From Pirellula sp. SH-Sr6A (lineage in GTDB: Bacteria; Planctomycetota; Planctomycetia; Pirellulales; Pirellulaceae): 64,000 nucleotides of DNA. The notes under the pieces are model-generated. The model saw nothing but the letters and a program-made list of their open reading frames with translations. It ran no database searches and was not told the origin of the DNA. The stretch's first letter is position 1. Every line of letters starts with the position of its first letter. The stretch spans positions 2,337,988 through 2,401,987 of the forward strand of contig NZ_CP011272.1 in assembly GCF_001610875.1 (NCBI RefSeq), given 5' to 3'. The translations under genes were made by a program, and so were the position numbers. Below are positions 14,873 through 24,706 of the stretch, piece after piece.

Positions 14873-16906
14873 TTAACGCTGCCCCATGAACAACCGGATC
14901 GCTTCGATCTTTCCTTGATATTTTCCGACATCTTTCTCCATGACTTGACTGCCGGTATCGGCGCCGATCTGCATCCCATCATTGGGTTGTTTAAATATCA
15001 ACTCCTCCATCGCAGTCTCCGACTCCAATCGACCGTCCACGTAGAGCTGCAAACGCTTATCGTTCGTTACTTTGGCAGTTACTTTCGCCCACTTCCCGAT
15101 AATCGACTCGCCTCCCCGAACCGTTTTGAGCCCCGCAGCACTCCTGTAACCAACCAGTGGCTTCCCGTCTGCAATCGCTAACACGTATCCCAACGATTGA
15201 CCACCGTGAGCGATCACAACTCCGTCTTTGTCTGCCCACAAAACGACTTCAATCTCCAATGGACTAAAACTTGGATCAAGAACCTGTGAGTTGCCCACTT
15301 CGATGATCGCTGCACCATCGAAAATACCAACCTGCTTTCCATCTCTTCCCACCCCAAACTTGATCTTGGATTTTTTGACCATGGACTCATTTGCCGCTTT
15401 GGCATCGTTCAGGTCCAAATCGATGACCCAACGATTGACATTGGATCTAGCAGGGGAATTTCGTGCTGGTTCCGGTGGCAAATTCTCGTCCGCATAACGA
15501 GGTACATGAAAGCCGATCGCCTCGACCTGTTGTCGATATTCCTCCTCTAACTGCTGACGCAACGCACTGGCCTTCGCGTCATCAATCAGATTCTTGGTCT
15601 CATAAGGATCATTGCTCAAATCAAACAACTCGGTCCATTCCTCATGCCCGGGATACTTGATCAATTTTGCGTTCGCCGTGCGTACAGCCGTAGCACTAGG
15701 AGTACCAAATGGCCGTTCCAGAAAGTAATTGTAGAAGAAGGATTTTCGCCAGTCGGTCGCATCCGGTTTGCTGGAGAGCAGCGGCTTCCAACTCTTACCT
15801 TGCATGTCGTCGGGGATTTTGACCCCAGCTAATTCCAGAAAGGTTGGGGCCAAATCGATATTCAAAACCAATTCATCGCGAATGGATCCTCGCGATACCA
15901 TCTTCGGATAACGGACAATCATGGGAACTCTCATCGCTTCTTCGTAAGCGGAGCGTTTATCTCCCAAACCATGCTCTCCTAGATAGTATCCGTTGTCACT
16001 GCTGTATACGACGACGGTGTTTTCGCTGAGCCCCAAACGATCCAGCTTATCCAAGATCTTCCCCACGTTCTCGTCGATGGCGCGCAATCCACGAAACATT
16101 CTAAGATTGGTCTTCACCGTCTTTTGATCCGGATCCACTCTAACTTGGTTCTTCCCTGCGCGTTGGTCCCCGACGGGACGATAAATCGCAGGGGTAGCAA
16201 GATTCGGTACAACCCTCGCCGTTGCCTCGCCGTAGGTATCTTCGTGTCGTTCCGGCGGAGTGAATGGACCATGACAAGTCTTGTAACCGAGCACTAACGA
16301 GAAGGGTTGTGACTTGTTGTTCTCGATGAACCCCAACGCATACTCGGTCGAAACGTCATCGACCCATCCGTTCGTCGCTTGCTTCTCACCATTGATCTCG
16401 AAGGGACAGTTGAAGTACACACCTTGGCCGACAAAGCTTGCCGAATAATCAAATCCTGGTCGTTGCCCGCTCTGAGAACCCATGTGCCACTTCCCGACGT
16501 AGCCTGTCTTGTATCCAGCTGATCTCAGTAGGGTCGCATGGGTGACGCTACTCTCTGGAAAGGGAGTGTGGTTATCGATGACTCCGTTCCTGTGGCCATA
16601 TCGCCCCGTCAAAAAAGCAGCGCGACTCGGCGCACATAATCCCAAGACAACAAAAGCGTTTCGGAATCGGACTCCATCCGCAGCCAGTCTGTCGAGATTG
16701 GGTGACTCCAGCCATGGGAATCTCCCTTTTTCCCCTTGCTCGCGCTGAACAACACCCAATGCATCCCATCTTTGATCGTCGGTGTAAATGAAGACAAAAT
16801 TGGGACGGGACTCACCCCAGACCCAACTCGGACTCATCGCTAACACTACTCCGAAGAACCAAATCGACACACGCAGGAATCGAGCAATCACTTGTTGATA
16901 CTCCAT
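14873..16906 (-). CDS. Secreted sulfatase with C-terminal LamG-like domain
   Basis: The protein has 677 residues from MEYQQVIARF. A signal peptide (about residues 1-31) precedes the sulfatase start RPNFVFIYTDDQRWD, whose Asp43/Asp44 bind the metal. The active-site signature is CAPSRAAFLTGR, with Cys91 the residue converted to formylglycine, so the enzyme needs an FGE-type maturase, which is not seen in this window. The alkaline-phosphatase-like fold runs to about residue 500. The last about 180 residues form a beta-rich segment resembling the concanavalin/LamG fold, likely carbohydrate binding. A longer frame upstream (to 17191) is rejected because it overlaps the neighbouring gene and has no signal peptide at its start. 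The substrate is presumably a sulfated polysaccharide; exact specificity cannot be read. Confidence 0.92.
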   Translation of the reverse strand: MEYQQVIARFLRVSIWFFGVVLAMSPSWVWGESRPNFVFIYTDDQRWDALGVVQREQGEKGRFPWLESPNLDRLAADGVRFRNAFVVLGLCAPSRAAFLTGRYGHRNGVIDNHTPFPESSVTHATLLRSAGYKTGYVGKWHMGSQSGQRPGFDYSASFVGQGVYFNCPFEINGEKQATNGWVDDVSTEYALGFIENNKSQPFSLVLGYKTCHGPFTPPERHEDTYGEATARVVPNLATPAIYRPVGDQRAGKNQVRVDPDQKTVKTNLRMFRGLRAIDENVGKILDKLDRLGLSENTVVVYSSDNGYYLGEHGLGDKRSAYEEAMRVPMIVRYPKMVSRGSIRDELVLNIDLAPTFLELAGVKIPDDMQGKSWKPLLSSKPDATDWRKSFFYNYFLERPFGTPSATAVRTANAKLIKYPGHEEWTELFDLSNDPYETKNLIDDAKASALRQQLEEEYRQQVEAIGFHVPRYADENLPPEPARNSPARSNVNRWVIDLDLNDAKAANESMVKKSKIKFGVGRDGKQVGIFDGAAIIEVGNSQVLDPSFSPLEIEVVLWADKDGVVIAHGGQSLGYVLAIADGKPLVGYRSAAGLKTVRGGESIIGKWAKVTAKVTNDKRLQLYVDGRLESETAMEELIFKQPNDGMQIGADTGSQVMEKDVGKYQGKIEAIRLFMGQR

Positions 16907-17154
16907 GGAATACTTCGCCAGTTTGGCATCCAGCATCGCTCGGCATCTTGTCGCGAGCCGAACCGCCAGTATCGCTGAAGGTTGCCTATCCGACAACCAG
17001 ACGCTCCCCTGTCCACTCCTCCCCCCGAAGTGAAACGAGAATCGCACAAGCCAAATCCAGTCGCTTTTCGAGTCGAGCGCGTGGTGACGTGCAGAAAAGT
17101 CCCAATCGATTCTGGTGCCGCAGTCCGTGTAAACTGCGTCGCGGTTGGGGAGCT

Positions 17155-19836
17155 TTACCGACCCGTCCGGACGTTCTGGCTTCTGACCCATCCTTCTCCC
17201 CGCTCCGGGAATCGTCCTAACACCCAGCTCGGCGTTTGTATCAATACCTCAAACTCCACTCCCTCGCCAAGGGGACGACTGCCAGCTTCTTTTGACCTCT
17301 CGCTCATTCCTTCAAAAAGTTGGGTCTCGCGAACGACCACTCCGTTCGTCCATGCGTAGCGATCGGGAGATTCCATCCACGCATGCAATCCTAAACAAGA
17401 ACCGAGGCACATCGCGCCGATACTTGCCAGCAATGGCCCCCGTCTCGAAAAAAGACAACTCCACGCAAACACCGGTCCCGCTAGGATCCACGCGATGGCT
17501 GCAAGGTTGCGTTCCCAATACCAAGTCAGTGGAATACGAAACCATCTCCCCAAGCCGAACGAAGACTCGAGGACACTCCCTTTCGCCGGGGCAGATTCAC
17601 GGGCAATTTCCAAGTTGCTTAGGATAGCTTCGTCACCGGGAGCGATGCGATTTGCGATCTGATACGCATGAATGGCTCGCCCAAACTCGCCCGCTCGGAA
17701 CCAAGCGTTTCCCTGATGGAAATATGCATTCGCGTTGGGCTCGCCCTGGCGGCACAACATCTCCATCGCAGTCGCCAAGCTACGAAAATCTTCTACCGCA
17801 GTGATTTGAGCAAATTGCTCCAACAGTGGTTTCCAAGATGATTCCATCGTGTCCGCCATAGCGGTAGATCCCCCCGTCACGAGGAATACGCCCCAGAACA
17901 TTGCAAGTTTTCCGAACGCGAATCGCTTATTCTCTCCCAAACTCATTCGGGACAAATGTTCCAAAAGTGATTTTTGAACCTCGCTCGCCTTGGACAGAAG
18001 CTGGGAATCCTCGAACTCCGTAGCCGGACTGAACCGACGCGAGTCAAGCTTGAAGAGGAAGTCTCGCAAGGAGTCCAAGAGCTCACCGGAAACCCCGCAC
18101 CTCTCCGCGCTCTCGACGATGTCACGAGTCGTCATTCCCTCGACCGGACCATTCGGTGAATGGGCCATAATCTCAGCAAAACTCTGATGCATCCGTTTGC
18201 ATGCCCAATCGGTATCCCCCCTCCGAAAAGCTTCAACAATTTCTCGCATCTGGTTTTGAATGCGTAGTTCTAATGCCCCCCTTCGCTTTTCGGATCGCGC
18301 TCGGATTGACCGACGGAATAGCGCAATCGCCAGAACACCCAGTGAGCCGAACCAACTGATCGCAACCGCAGCCATCCAATGCTCGCTCCGCAGAATATTT
18401 TCAACTACAGGACGCGACTGAATCGTGCCAGACGTAATGTCGACCGAGTCCGATCGTTCCTCGTGTAGGGAGTCATGGTTGCTCGAGGGAGGACTGGTAA
18501 GATTCATCGCGGCCCCCTCCTCGACGTCGATCGTCATTGCATTGCCAAGTACATCCTTAAAGGTTTCACTGCCGGGATCGAATGTTTGGAAAACTAGCGG
18601 CGGAATGGCATCCATCTTTTTCTTCGGACGCAGCGAATACTCAAACACCTTTTTATTCCCTTCCGTTTGGCCAATCGGCGAGTCGTCGATGATCTCAAAC
18701 GAATCGGCCACAAAGGGAATATTCGTCAACTTCGGTGCAAACACCGGTTCCAAGCTGCTCTCCGCCGATGCGATAGTCAGCTTGAGAGTGATAGGATCCC
18801 CCACTCGGCACTTGCTCGTCGACAATGCGGTGTAGAGGTTGTAGTCACCTATCCCACCGAAGTAATTCGTGGGCCGGGGTGTTGGAACCTCCATCACTTC
18901 GATCTGTACTGAGGGAGAGTTCGCTGCAATTTGCTTGGCTATGAGCCTCTCCTCTTCGCGTGCGACGGCAAACGTCCCTTTCACCATCGCGGGACCAAAC
19001 GTGTAACGACCAGGCATATTGGCCCGCATCGATTTCGTTATCTCGTAGACGAAAAACTCGTGCTCTTCGCCCGACTCGATCTTCTTTTTGGTCTTACCTG
19101 TCAATAGATCGAACAGAGCTAGCTGCGGACCGTCGAAGAGAAACGTTCCCGATGTGCGAATCCCATTGATTGTGAACCCATAATTTCGGTCCGATAGCAA
19201 CGTTTGCAGCCATTGGCTTTGATCCGGTCCCTTCAGTCCGTCAGGCGTCTCCACCCAGGGGATACTCAGTCGCGGTGGACGCCTGGCGAGGGGTCGAACG
19301 GGATCTCCTTCCCAGTCAGGAATACCACGTACCAAAATTCGAAGTGTTACATCAAACTTCTCCGTCGGATAAACGCGAGTCTTCGAAACATTGGTCTCCA
19401 GAAATACATAATCCTGAGGCGCAGGCTCCAAGACGCGGATCTCTATCGGCTCGCTGCGGTACTGCTTCCCCTCAAATTCGACGGAGATGGACGGGACGGT
19501 GAGGCTCCCCTTCCGCTTGGGAGTCAGTTGGTAGTCAAAGTCGACACGATAAAGATTGCGCTGCATCACCCTCCCGTTGATGATGGTCGTCGACGATTGA
19601 TTCAACGGCCTCTCGGAAATCAATTCCGTAGTGAAATCTTCTTGGAGGGAATCCAATTTTGGAGCTGCCACTCCGTCCATATTGTTGAGCGATATTCGCA
19701 ACGTGAGGGACTCTCCGACGAACACCTCGTCAGCATCGGTGTCAACATGGATACTCGGTTGCTGTTGCGCAGCGACGGTTCCGACGCAGATGGCCACAAA
19801 CAGGAAGGTAAGTATCGAAATTGGGATTCGAATCAT
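17155..19836 (-). CDS. BatD-like protein fused to BatE-like TPR/SH3 region
   Basis: The protein has 893 residues from MIRIPISILT with a signal peptide ending near AAQQQ. The N-terminal about 450 residues have the repeated beta-sandwich pattern of BatD (oxygen-tolerance protein), including VGESLTLRISL and later VGDPITLKLTI segments. A membrane span lies near residues 465-490. After a helical linker and another hydrophobic segment, a TPR motif appears (NAYFHQGNAWFRAGEFGRAI), then further spans, and the C-terminus ends in an SH3-like stretch with GWVR. BatE normally carries TPR plus SH3 as a separate protein, so this appears to be a BatD-BatE fusion. It is the last gene of the Bat operon and begins 2 bp after batB/C stops. 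Confidence 0.82.
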   Translation of the reverse strand: MIRIPISILTFLFVAICVGTVAAQQQPSIHVDTDADEVFVGESLTLRISLNNMDGVAAPKLDSLQEDFTTELISERPLNQSSTTIINGRVMQRNLYRVDFDYQLTPKRKGSLTVPSISVEFEGKQYRSEPIEIRVLEPAPQDYVFLETNVSKTRVYPTEKFDVTLRILVRGIPDWEGDPVRPLARRPPRLSIPWVETPDGLKGPDQSQWLQTLLSDRNYGFTINGIRTSGTFLFDGPQLALFDLLTGKTKKKIESGEEHEFFVYEITKSMRANMPGRYTFGPAMVKGTFAVAREEERLIAKQIAANSPSVQIEVMEVPTPRPTNYFGGIGDYNLYTALSTSKCRVGDPITLKLTIASAESSLEPVFAPKLTNIPFVADSFEIIDDSPIGQTEGNKKVFEYSLRPKKKMDAIPPLVFQTFDPGSETFKDVLGNAMTIDVEEGAAMNLTSPPSSNHDSLHEERSDSVDITSGTIQSRPVVENILRSEHWMAAVAISWFGSLGVLAIALFRRSIRARSEKRRGALELRIQNQMREIVEAFRRGDTDWACKRMHQSFAEIMAHSPNGPVEGMTTRDIVESAERCGVSGELLDSLRDFLFKLDSRRFSPATEFEDSQLLSKASEVQKSLLEHLSRMSLGENKRFAFGKLAMFWGVFLVTGGSTAMADTMESSWKPLLEQFAQITAVEDFRSLATAMEMLCRQGEPNANAYFHQGNAWFRAGEFGRAIHAYQIANRIAPGDEAILSNLEIARESAPAKGSVLESSFGLGRWFRIPLTWYWERNLAAIAWILAGPVFAWSCLFSRRGPLLASIGAMCLGSCLGLHAWMESPDRYAWTNGVVVRETQLFEGMSERSKEAGSRPLGEGVEFEVLIQTPSWVLGRFPERGEGWVRSQNVRTGR

Positions 19837-19838
19837 GA

Positions 19839-22571
19839 CTACCAATCCTTTTCCACTGGTTTTCGTCCGTAAATCCGTTCTCTCCAACGCTTGTCTCGAA
19901 TTCGCTTCTCGACTTCCCTTTCACGCACTTTGCGAAGAAGCTCCTCGAGCCGATCGGGGCTGATCACCCATGGTTCTCCCTCCGCAGCAGCCCCTTCTTC
20001 GACCGACGCATCAGGTTTTCCGCTCTTCTCATCGGGGGTCGTTTGGGTTGGTTCTTGTTTCTCGCCGGCCGCTTTCTTGTCCGGCTCTTCTTTTTTCTTA
20101 GGGGCAGGCTGATCCCCAGGTGCAGGCTCTTGCTTCTCTTGCTCGCTCTTCTCGTCTCCCGCTTGATGTTCCTCACTCTGGTCCTTGGACGCATCCTCCT
20201 TCGACGAGGAGTCCTCATTCTTGGACGATTCGCGTTTTTCTGAGGAATCGCTCTTCGATGGGGAATCTTCCTTTTTAGAGGAGTCCTCACCTTCCTTGGA
20301 TTCTTGATCCTTCGAATCGCCCTCGTCGGAGGAAGAGGGATCCTTGGGAGGTACAAGTTCCCTCAGTAGTCGCAACGCTTCCTTTGCCTGTTCCCTCGCA
20401 TCGCGCGATTCTCGAGACAAACCATGATTCAGAGCGGCGTGCATCGCCTCGGCCGCTTGCGGGCCGACCGAAATAGCTTTCTCTAAGTAGCTCGTATCGC
20501 TCGAGATAGCATCTGCTTGTTCGGATGGTTTCTGAGCAGCGAGCGATTGCGATGCCTTCTCGGCCAGAAGAGCCGCTCGCTTCCGATTCCACGTCTGGCG
20601 TTGCAACCATCTTTCGCGAGGCAACTCGACGGAGAAGGCATCGGCTGGTTCCAATTCTTGAACTAGTCCCTCTTGTTCCTGAAGGGATCGGTCGAGCAAT
20701 GCTTCGTAGGGGGCGAGCAAGTTCCAAAGGCTTTCCAAGGATTGAATCCCTCTCAACTGCTCTTGCACTGCTTTGCCGGCCGAAAAGGAATTCAATACAT
20801 CATTCGATTGGACCATAGCATCGCGGATCTCGGCGAAGAAACGATCCATGACCGCCAGGGTTTGATTCATTGCATCCTGAGAAGCGTTCGGTGCATCGTC
20901 TTGCTCGTCCCCTTTCAACTCCAACTGAAGCTGCTGCTCAGCGATGGCCAATTCTTCGATCAAGGCGCGTTGTCGAGTTGCTAAGTCGGCATAGACCGTC
21001 GGCTGGAAACCATCTCGAGCCTCTTGGGTTCCATGAAGCAGTTCCACTTGAGATTTTGCGATCGCTTGGACCGCAGCGAAGCCACCTGACTTTGCGACCT
21101 TCGCCCGCAGATCCTCCAATCGCCACGCATCTTTTGCTTTCGCGATCCATAGTTTCGTTGCAACCAACGCCTGTCTCGCAGGTTGCTTTTCTGGTGCCAA
21201 CTCCAAGCTATTCGAAAAGGAATCGATCGCTAGCGTCGCTAACGTCTCAAGGCGTTGACGCTCTTGATCGGCGATAGGAGTCTCGCCAGGCTTTATCTCC
21301 GGAGAAATTTGATTCAGATAGAGTCTACCCAAATTGAATTGGGCAGCCGATACGAGACCGGAATCGCTCGAACGCGAAGCTTGCTCGTACCATCCAATCG
21401 CTTCTTCCAAATTACCATTCGTCTGTTCCACATAAGCCCGCTCGAAGGCCTCGCGAGGTTCCACGGTTGCTCCGCTATCGGCTAACAAGAGAGCCGAAGT
21501 CGAAGGCCAGCAACAAACCAACGCGAGCACAGATGCAATCTGCATGGGCGAATTCGAAGCACTTGGACGACGCATGGAAAAGCGATTGCATTGAGACAAA
21601 AACGGAGCCAGGACAAGGCAAACGAGGGATGCGCCGAGAAACCACTGAAACTGTTCCGCTTTGACCACTTCGGATTGTGTTTCTCCAGAGCCTATGGCGT
21701 TGTCCGATAGAAACTCGGTATGAAAAGCAGCCATATCCATCGAGCGGGTCCCTACAGGAACGAATCTGCCCTTGGTTCTCTCGGCAATATCTTCGAGCAA
21801 TGCCGGCTCCAGTTTGCTCCAAACTTCTTCCCCTTTGTATTCGACGAAACCACCTGTGTCCCCTGCAGGAATGCGAGCTCCTCGTTTGGAATCGCCGAGA
21901 CCTATTGCATAGACGGGTATGTTCTCCTGGGCAGCGAACTCAGCCGCTTCCACCGGACTGGATTCCAGATCCCCGCCATCGGAAACCAACAGAATCGATC
22001 GCCGTCCCGAAGGAGTTTTAGCTAGGATTTCGGTGCTTTTGCGAATGGCGTCCCCGATGGCTGTCCCTCCTCGCGGCGCACTAAATGGATCGACACTGGC
22101 AAGGATGCGTTTGAAGTTTTCGTAGTCGACAGTGAGAGGGGATTGAATGACAGCTTGACCAGCAAAGACGATCAATCCGATCCTCTCTCCCTGTAACTGA
22201 TTCACGAGACTTGCAATATCTGCTTTGGCGCGATCCAGACGGGAGGGCAATACATCGGTTGCCGTCATCGAGCGCGATACGTCGAGAACGACGTAGAGAT
22301 CGTTGCTCCGACTCTCGACTTTTTGCTCAGCCTCGCCGAATTGCGGACCTGCGAGAGCGAAGAATGCCAGAAGAATAGCGATCGCTTGCAATATCCCGCT
22401 GGCCCATGCGGACCAAGAATTGCGTGGCAAAAGGATTTGCGTTTGCATGGAACCAGGGGCGAATCGCTCTCTCCTGTGCTCATTGCGAACCACACTCCAC
22501 CAGACCAACGTCAGCCAAACCAACGCGGCAATCCAACCTGCAGTCCAGTAGATAGGGTTGCGCCATTCCAT
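19839..22571 (-). CDS. BatB-like VWA protein fused to BatC-like TPR region
   Basis: A 910-residue protein. Two membrane spans near residues 8-28 and 56-75 are followed by a von Willebrand A domain with an intact MIDAS start (DVSRSMTATD, Asp97-Ser99-Ser101). A further span (about 310-330) separates this from a TPR-containing region beginning around residue 380, as in BatC. About residues 740-870 are an extreme low-complexity run of Ser, Lys, Glu and Asp, followed by a basic C-terminus. Fusion of BatB to BatC is known in various bacteria. Bat proteins form a membrane complex linked to aerotolerance and envelope stress, but the molecular job is unsettled. It lies within the operon, 27 bp after batA. 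Confidence 0.85.
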   Translation of the reverse strand: MEWRNPIYWTAGWIAALVWLTLVWWSVVRNEHRRERFAPGSMQTQILLPRNSWSAWASGILQAIAILLAFFALAGPQFGEAEQKVESRSNDLYVVLDVSRSMTATDVLPSRLDRAKADIASLVNQLQGERIGLIVFAGQAVIQSPLTVDYENFKRILASVDPFSAPRGGTAIGDAIRKSTEILAKTPSGRRSILLVSDGGDLESSPVEAAEFAAQENIPVYAIGLGDSKRGARIPAGDTGGFVEYKGEEVWSKLEPALLEDIAERTKGRFVPVGTRSMDMAAFHTEFLSDNAIGSGETQSEVVKAEQFQWFLGASLVCLVLAPFLSQCNRFSMRRPSASNSPMQIASVLALVCCWPSTSALLLADSGATVEPREAFERAYVEQTNGNLEEAIGWYEQASRSSDSGLVSAAQFNLGRLYLNQISPEIKPGETPIADQERQRLETLATLAIDSFSNSLELAPEKQPARQALVATKLWIAKAKDAWRLEDLRAKVAKSGGFAAVQAIAKSQVELLHGTQEARDGFQPTVYADLATRQRALIEELAIAEQQLQLELKGDEQDDAPNASQDAMNQTLAVMDRFFAEIRDAMVQSNDVLNSFSAGKAVQEQLRGIQSLESLWNLLAPYEALLDRSLQEQEGLVQELEPADAFSVELPRERWLQRQTWNRKRAALLAEKASQSLAAQKPSEQADAISSDTSYLEKAISVGPQAAEAMHAALNHGLSRESRDAREQAKEALRLLRELVPPKDPSSSDEGDSKDQESKEGEDSSKKEDSPSKSDSSEKRESSKNEDSSSKEDASKDQSEEHQAGDEKSEQEKQEPAPGDQPAPKKKEEPDKKAAGEKQEPTQTTPDEKSGKPDASVEEGAAAEGEPWVISPDRLEELLRKVREREVEKRIRDKRWRERIYGRKPVEKDW

Positions 22572-22598
22572 CGAATTACCTCGTTTCGCGATTTGGTT

Positions 22599-23678
22599 TT
22601 ACGCGAGCCATTGAAGTCTCGTCCGTCTCAAACCGTATGACAAACACAATAGAATGATTCCCGGAAGCACCACCCACGAATAGGCCTCGGTGTAACGAGC
22701 GAAATGCATTTCTTCCACCTCGCTCTTTTCCAATTGATCGATTTGGGAATAGACTTCGGCCAAACCCTGCGTGTCGGACGCGTGAAAGTAGCTTCCCCCC
22801 GTTTCCTGGGCGATCTCTTTGAGCAAGGTCTCGTCCATCGTAAAGCGTGCAGGGACGAGCATTCGGGTGCCAAACTCATCTTCGCGTGGGACGGGTACAA
22901 CCCCGTTTTGACCAATCCCGATGGTGTAGACTTTGATTCCAAGTTGCTTGGCCAATTTCATGGCATCGCGAGGGTCGACCGCTCCTGCATTGCTATCTCC
23001 GTCCGTAAGCAGAACGGCAATTCGACTTTTCGAACGAGCGTTCTTGAGTCGATCGATTCCGAGGGCTAGGCCATCCCCAATCGCAGTAGCCAATTCTTCC
23101 TCCAAGCTCTGCTCATTCAGAATGCGCCCCCTCGCATCTCGGATCGGTCGAGGGATCTGAAGCGAATCCACGACGCTCACCATCGCTCGGTGATCCAACG
23201 TGAGAGGACATCGACTTTCCGCAAAACCCCCAAAGGCGACGACGCCAATCGGATCGTTTGGTCTCCCTCGCAATCCCAACTCTTTGTCACCTTGAACAAA
23301 CGCTTTCACCACATGCTTGACCGCTGCTAGACGATTCACTTGCCTTTCGTCCAACTCAAAGTCAATCGCCTCCATCGAACCAGAGATATCGAGTATCAGC
23401 TCGATCGCGATTCCCTCGCCACTCACACGAGACTCGCTTTCTCCCCATTGGGGACGCGCCATTCCGATCAACAAACAACTGAGAGCAATCCCTTCCGTAA
23501 ACGGAACACACCTGTGCACCCAAGTCCAAACCGAACGAGGAGGACGTTGCAAACCTCTTACAGCCGAGAACAGGACAACCGGCCGTGGGCTTCGCTTTCG
23601 GAAGTACCAAATCCCGATCCAAACCAGCGGAATCGCGAATAGCCATCCCCAATGCAAGAAGCGAAAGGAGTCAAACAT
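22599..23678 (-). CDS. batA: BatA-like VWA-domain membrane protein
   Basis: A 359-residue protein with hydrophobic segments at about residues 10-26 and 58-73, a von Willebrand A domain with MIDAS motif LDISGSMEAID (Asp97, Ser99, Ser101) and a C-terminal span (VVLPGIILLCLSYG). This two-spans/VWA/one-span layout is that of BatA. The MIDAS occupies the same positions as in the following batB/C gene, which fits the two being paralogues. The start codon overlaps the previous gene's stop by one base (TGATG), indicating translational coupling. Expected role: the metal-dependent adhesion-type domain outside the membrane assembles with the other Bat proteins, under control of the MoxR ATPase. Confidence 0.9.
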   Translation of the reverse strand: MFDSFRFLHWGWLFAIPLVWIGIWYFRKRSPRPVVLFSAVRGLQRPPRSVWTWVHRCVPFTEGIALSCLLIGMARPQWGESESRVSGEGIAIELILDISGSMEAIDFELDERQVNRLAAVKHVVKAFVQGDKELGLRGRPNDPIGVVAFGGFAESRCPLTLDHRAMVSVVDSLQIPRPIRDARGRILNEQSLEEELATAIGDGLALGIDRLKNARSKSRIAVLLTDGDSNAGAVDPRDAMKLAKQLGIKVYTIGIGQNGVVPVPREDEFGTRMLVPARFTMDETLLKEIAQETGGSYFHASDTQGLAEVYSQIDQLEKSEVEEMHFARYTEAYSWVVLPGIILLCLSYGLRRTRLQWLA

Positions 23679-24706
23679 CAGTGGTCTCCTCCGCCGTTCT
23701 TACGGTCCAATGCAAAGCAGTCGATCACATCTCGAGCAGTTCGAACAGCAGTGGCTACGGCACCGGGATCCGGTCTTTGTCCGCCAAACTTCACCACATC
23801 TGCAGAGGACAAAAAAGCATGAAGTGATTGGCTCCATTCGGGCGACAGGTAAGGTGTTTGTCGAGTTGCGATCCAAAACTCTTCGGTCGTTAGCTCCGGT
23901 GCATGAAGGCCCGTCTTCTTTTCGATGAATTGCCGTACAATTGCCGTCAATCGAATGTAAAACTCTTGAAATCGATTCTCTTCCGGGAGCTTCTCCGACA
24001 AGAGAACATCCAGCATGCGCGTCGCGTATCCTTCTGGCGTCTCTACCTTCTTGCGATGACGTCTCCAAACCCGGAGCGCTAACCATGCGACCCAAGCAAG
24101 GATCGCCATCGCGATAGCCCCGATCGCTACGAGCCACATCCACTGGGAATCCCCTACCCTGGAAGGGGATTCCAATTCCGCTCCTTGAATGGAGGACAGA
24201 TCGACTGCGTCGGTGTTGCCGACGATTTCGATATCCATCAAGGGGCTTGCCATGATCCCTCGTTCGGTACCTGATGGTGTATTGCTGGAGCCTTCCCGCT
24301 TTACAAAGGGGATGGCCAATCGAGGCAAGGTTACCTTACCGACCCTGTTCGGAGTCACGATCACTTGCCAGACCTGTGTCTTGCTATCGCTCGATTCCAG
24401 AGATTCCAATTCTCGGTAAATAGAAAAGAACTCCGGCGCAACGATTAGTTCCGGATCACGATGCTCCAAAATGGAATCGGCTTCGACCGTGAACTGAAGA
24501 ACCAGCCTATCCAATAGGCTGGGTTCGCCGGGAGACACATTCACTCGAATACTCCAACCCGGCTCGCTGGCCTCCTTTCTAACTACCGCGACGGTATTTT
24601 CCTTGCTCGCATGCTGTGCGCGGGCAGGGGTGGAACGGCAGAACGAAAGAGGTATCAGGCTAGCAATCGGGATGCAAAGCAGGACGCGAAGATAGATTGA
24701 ACTCAT
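23678..24706 (-). CDS. Bat-operon membrane protein, DUF4381-like
   Basis: A 342-residue protein with a signal peptide (to about residue 30), a beta-rich extracytoplasmic part of about 150 residues that resembles a single BatD-type sandwich, one membrane span (about 195-215) and a cytoplasmic tail with the pattern RFQEFYIRLTAIVRQFIE and FGGQRP. That tail resembles the DUF4381-type proteins commonly found between the DUF58 and VWA genes in moxR operons. The start overlaps the DUF58 stop by 4 bp and its end overlaps batA by 1 bp. It probably links the cytoplasmic DUF58/MoxR pair to the external VWA proteins; this is inference from position and topology. Confidence 0.72.
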   Translation of the reverse strand: MSSIYLRVLLCIPIASLIPLSFCRSTPARAQHASKENTVAVVRKEASEPGWSIRVNVSPGEPSLLDRLVLQFTVEADSILEHRDPELIVAPEFFSIYRELESLESSDSKTQVWQVIVTPNRVGKVTLPRLAIPFVKREGSSNTPSGTERGIMASPLMDIEIVGNTDAVDLSSIQGAELESPSRVGDSQWMWLVAIGAIAMAILAWVAWLALRVWRRHRKKVETPEGYATRMLDVLLSEKLPEENRFQEFYIRLTAIVRQFIEKKTGLHAPELTTEEFWIATRQTPYLSPEWSQSLHAFLSSADVVKFGGQRPDPGAVATAVRTARDVIDCFALDRKNGGGDH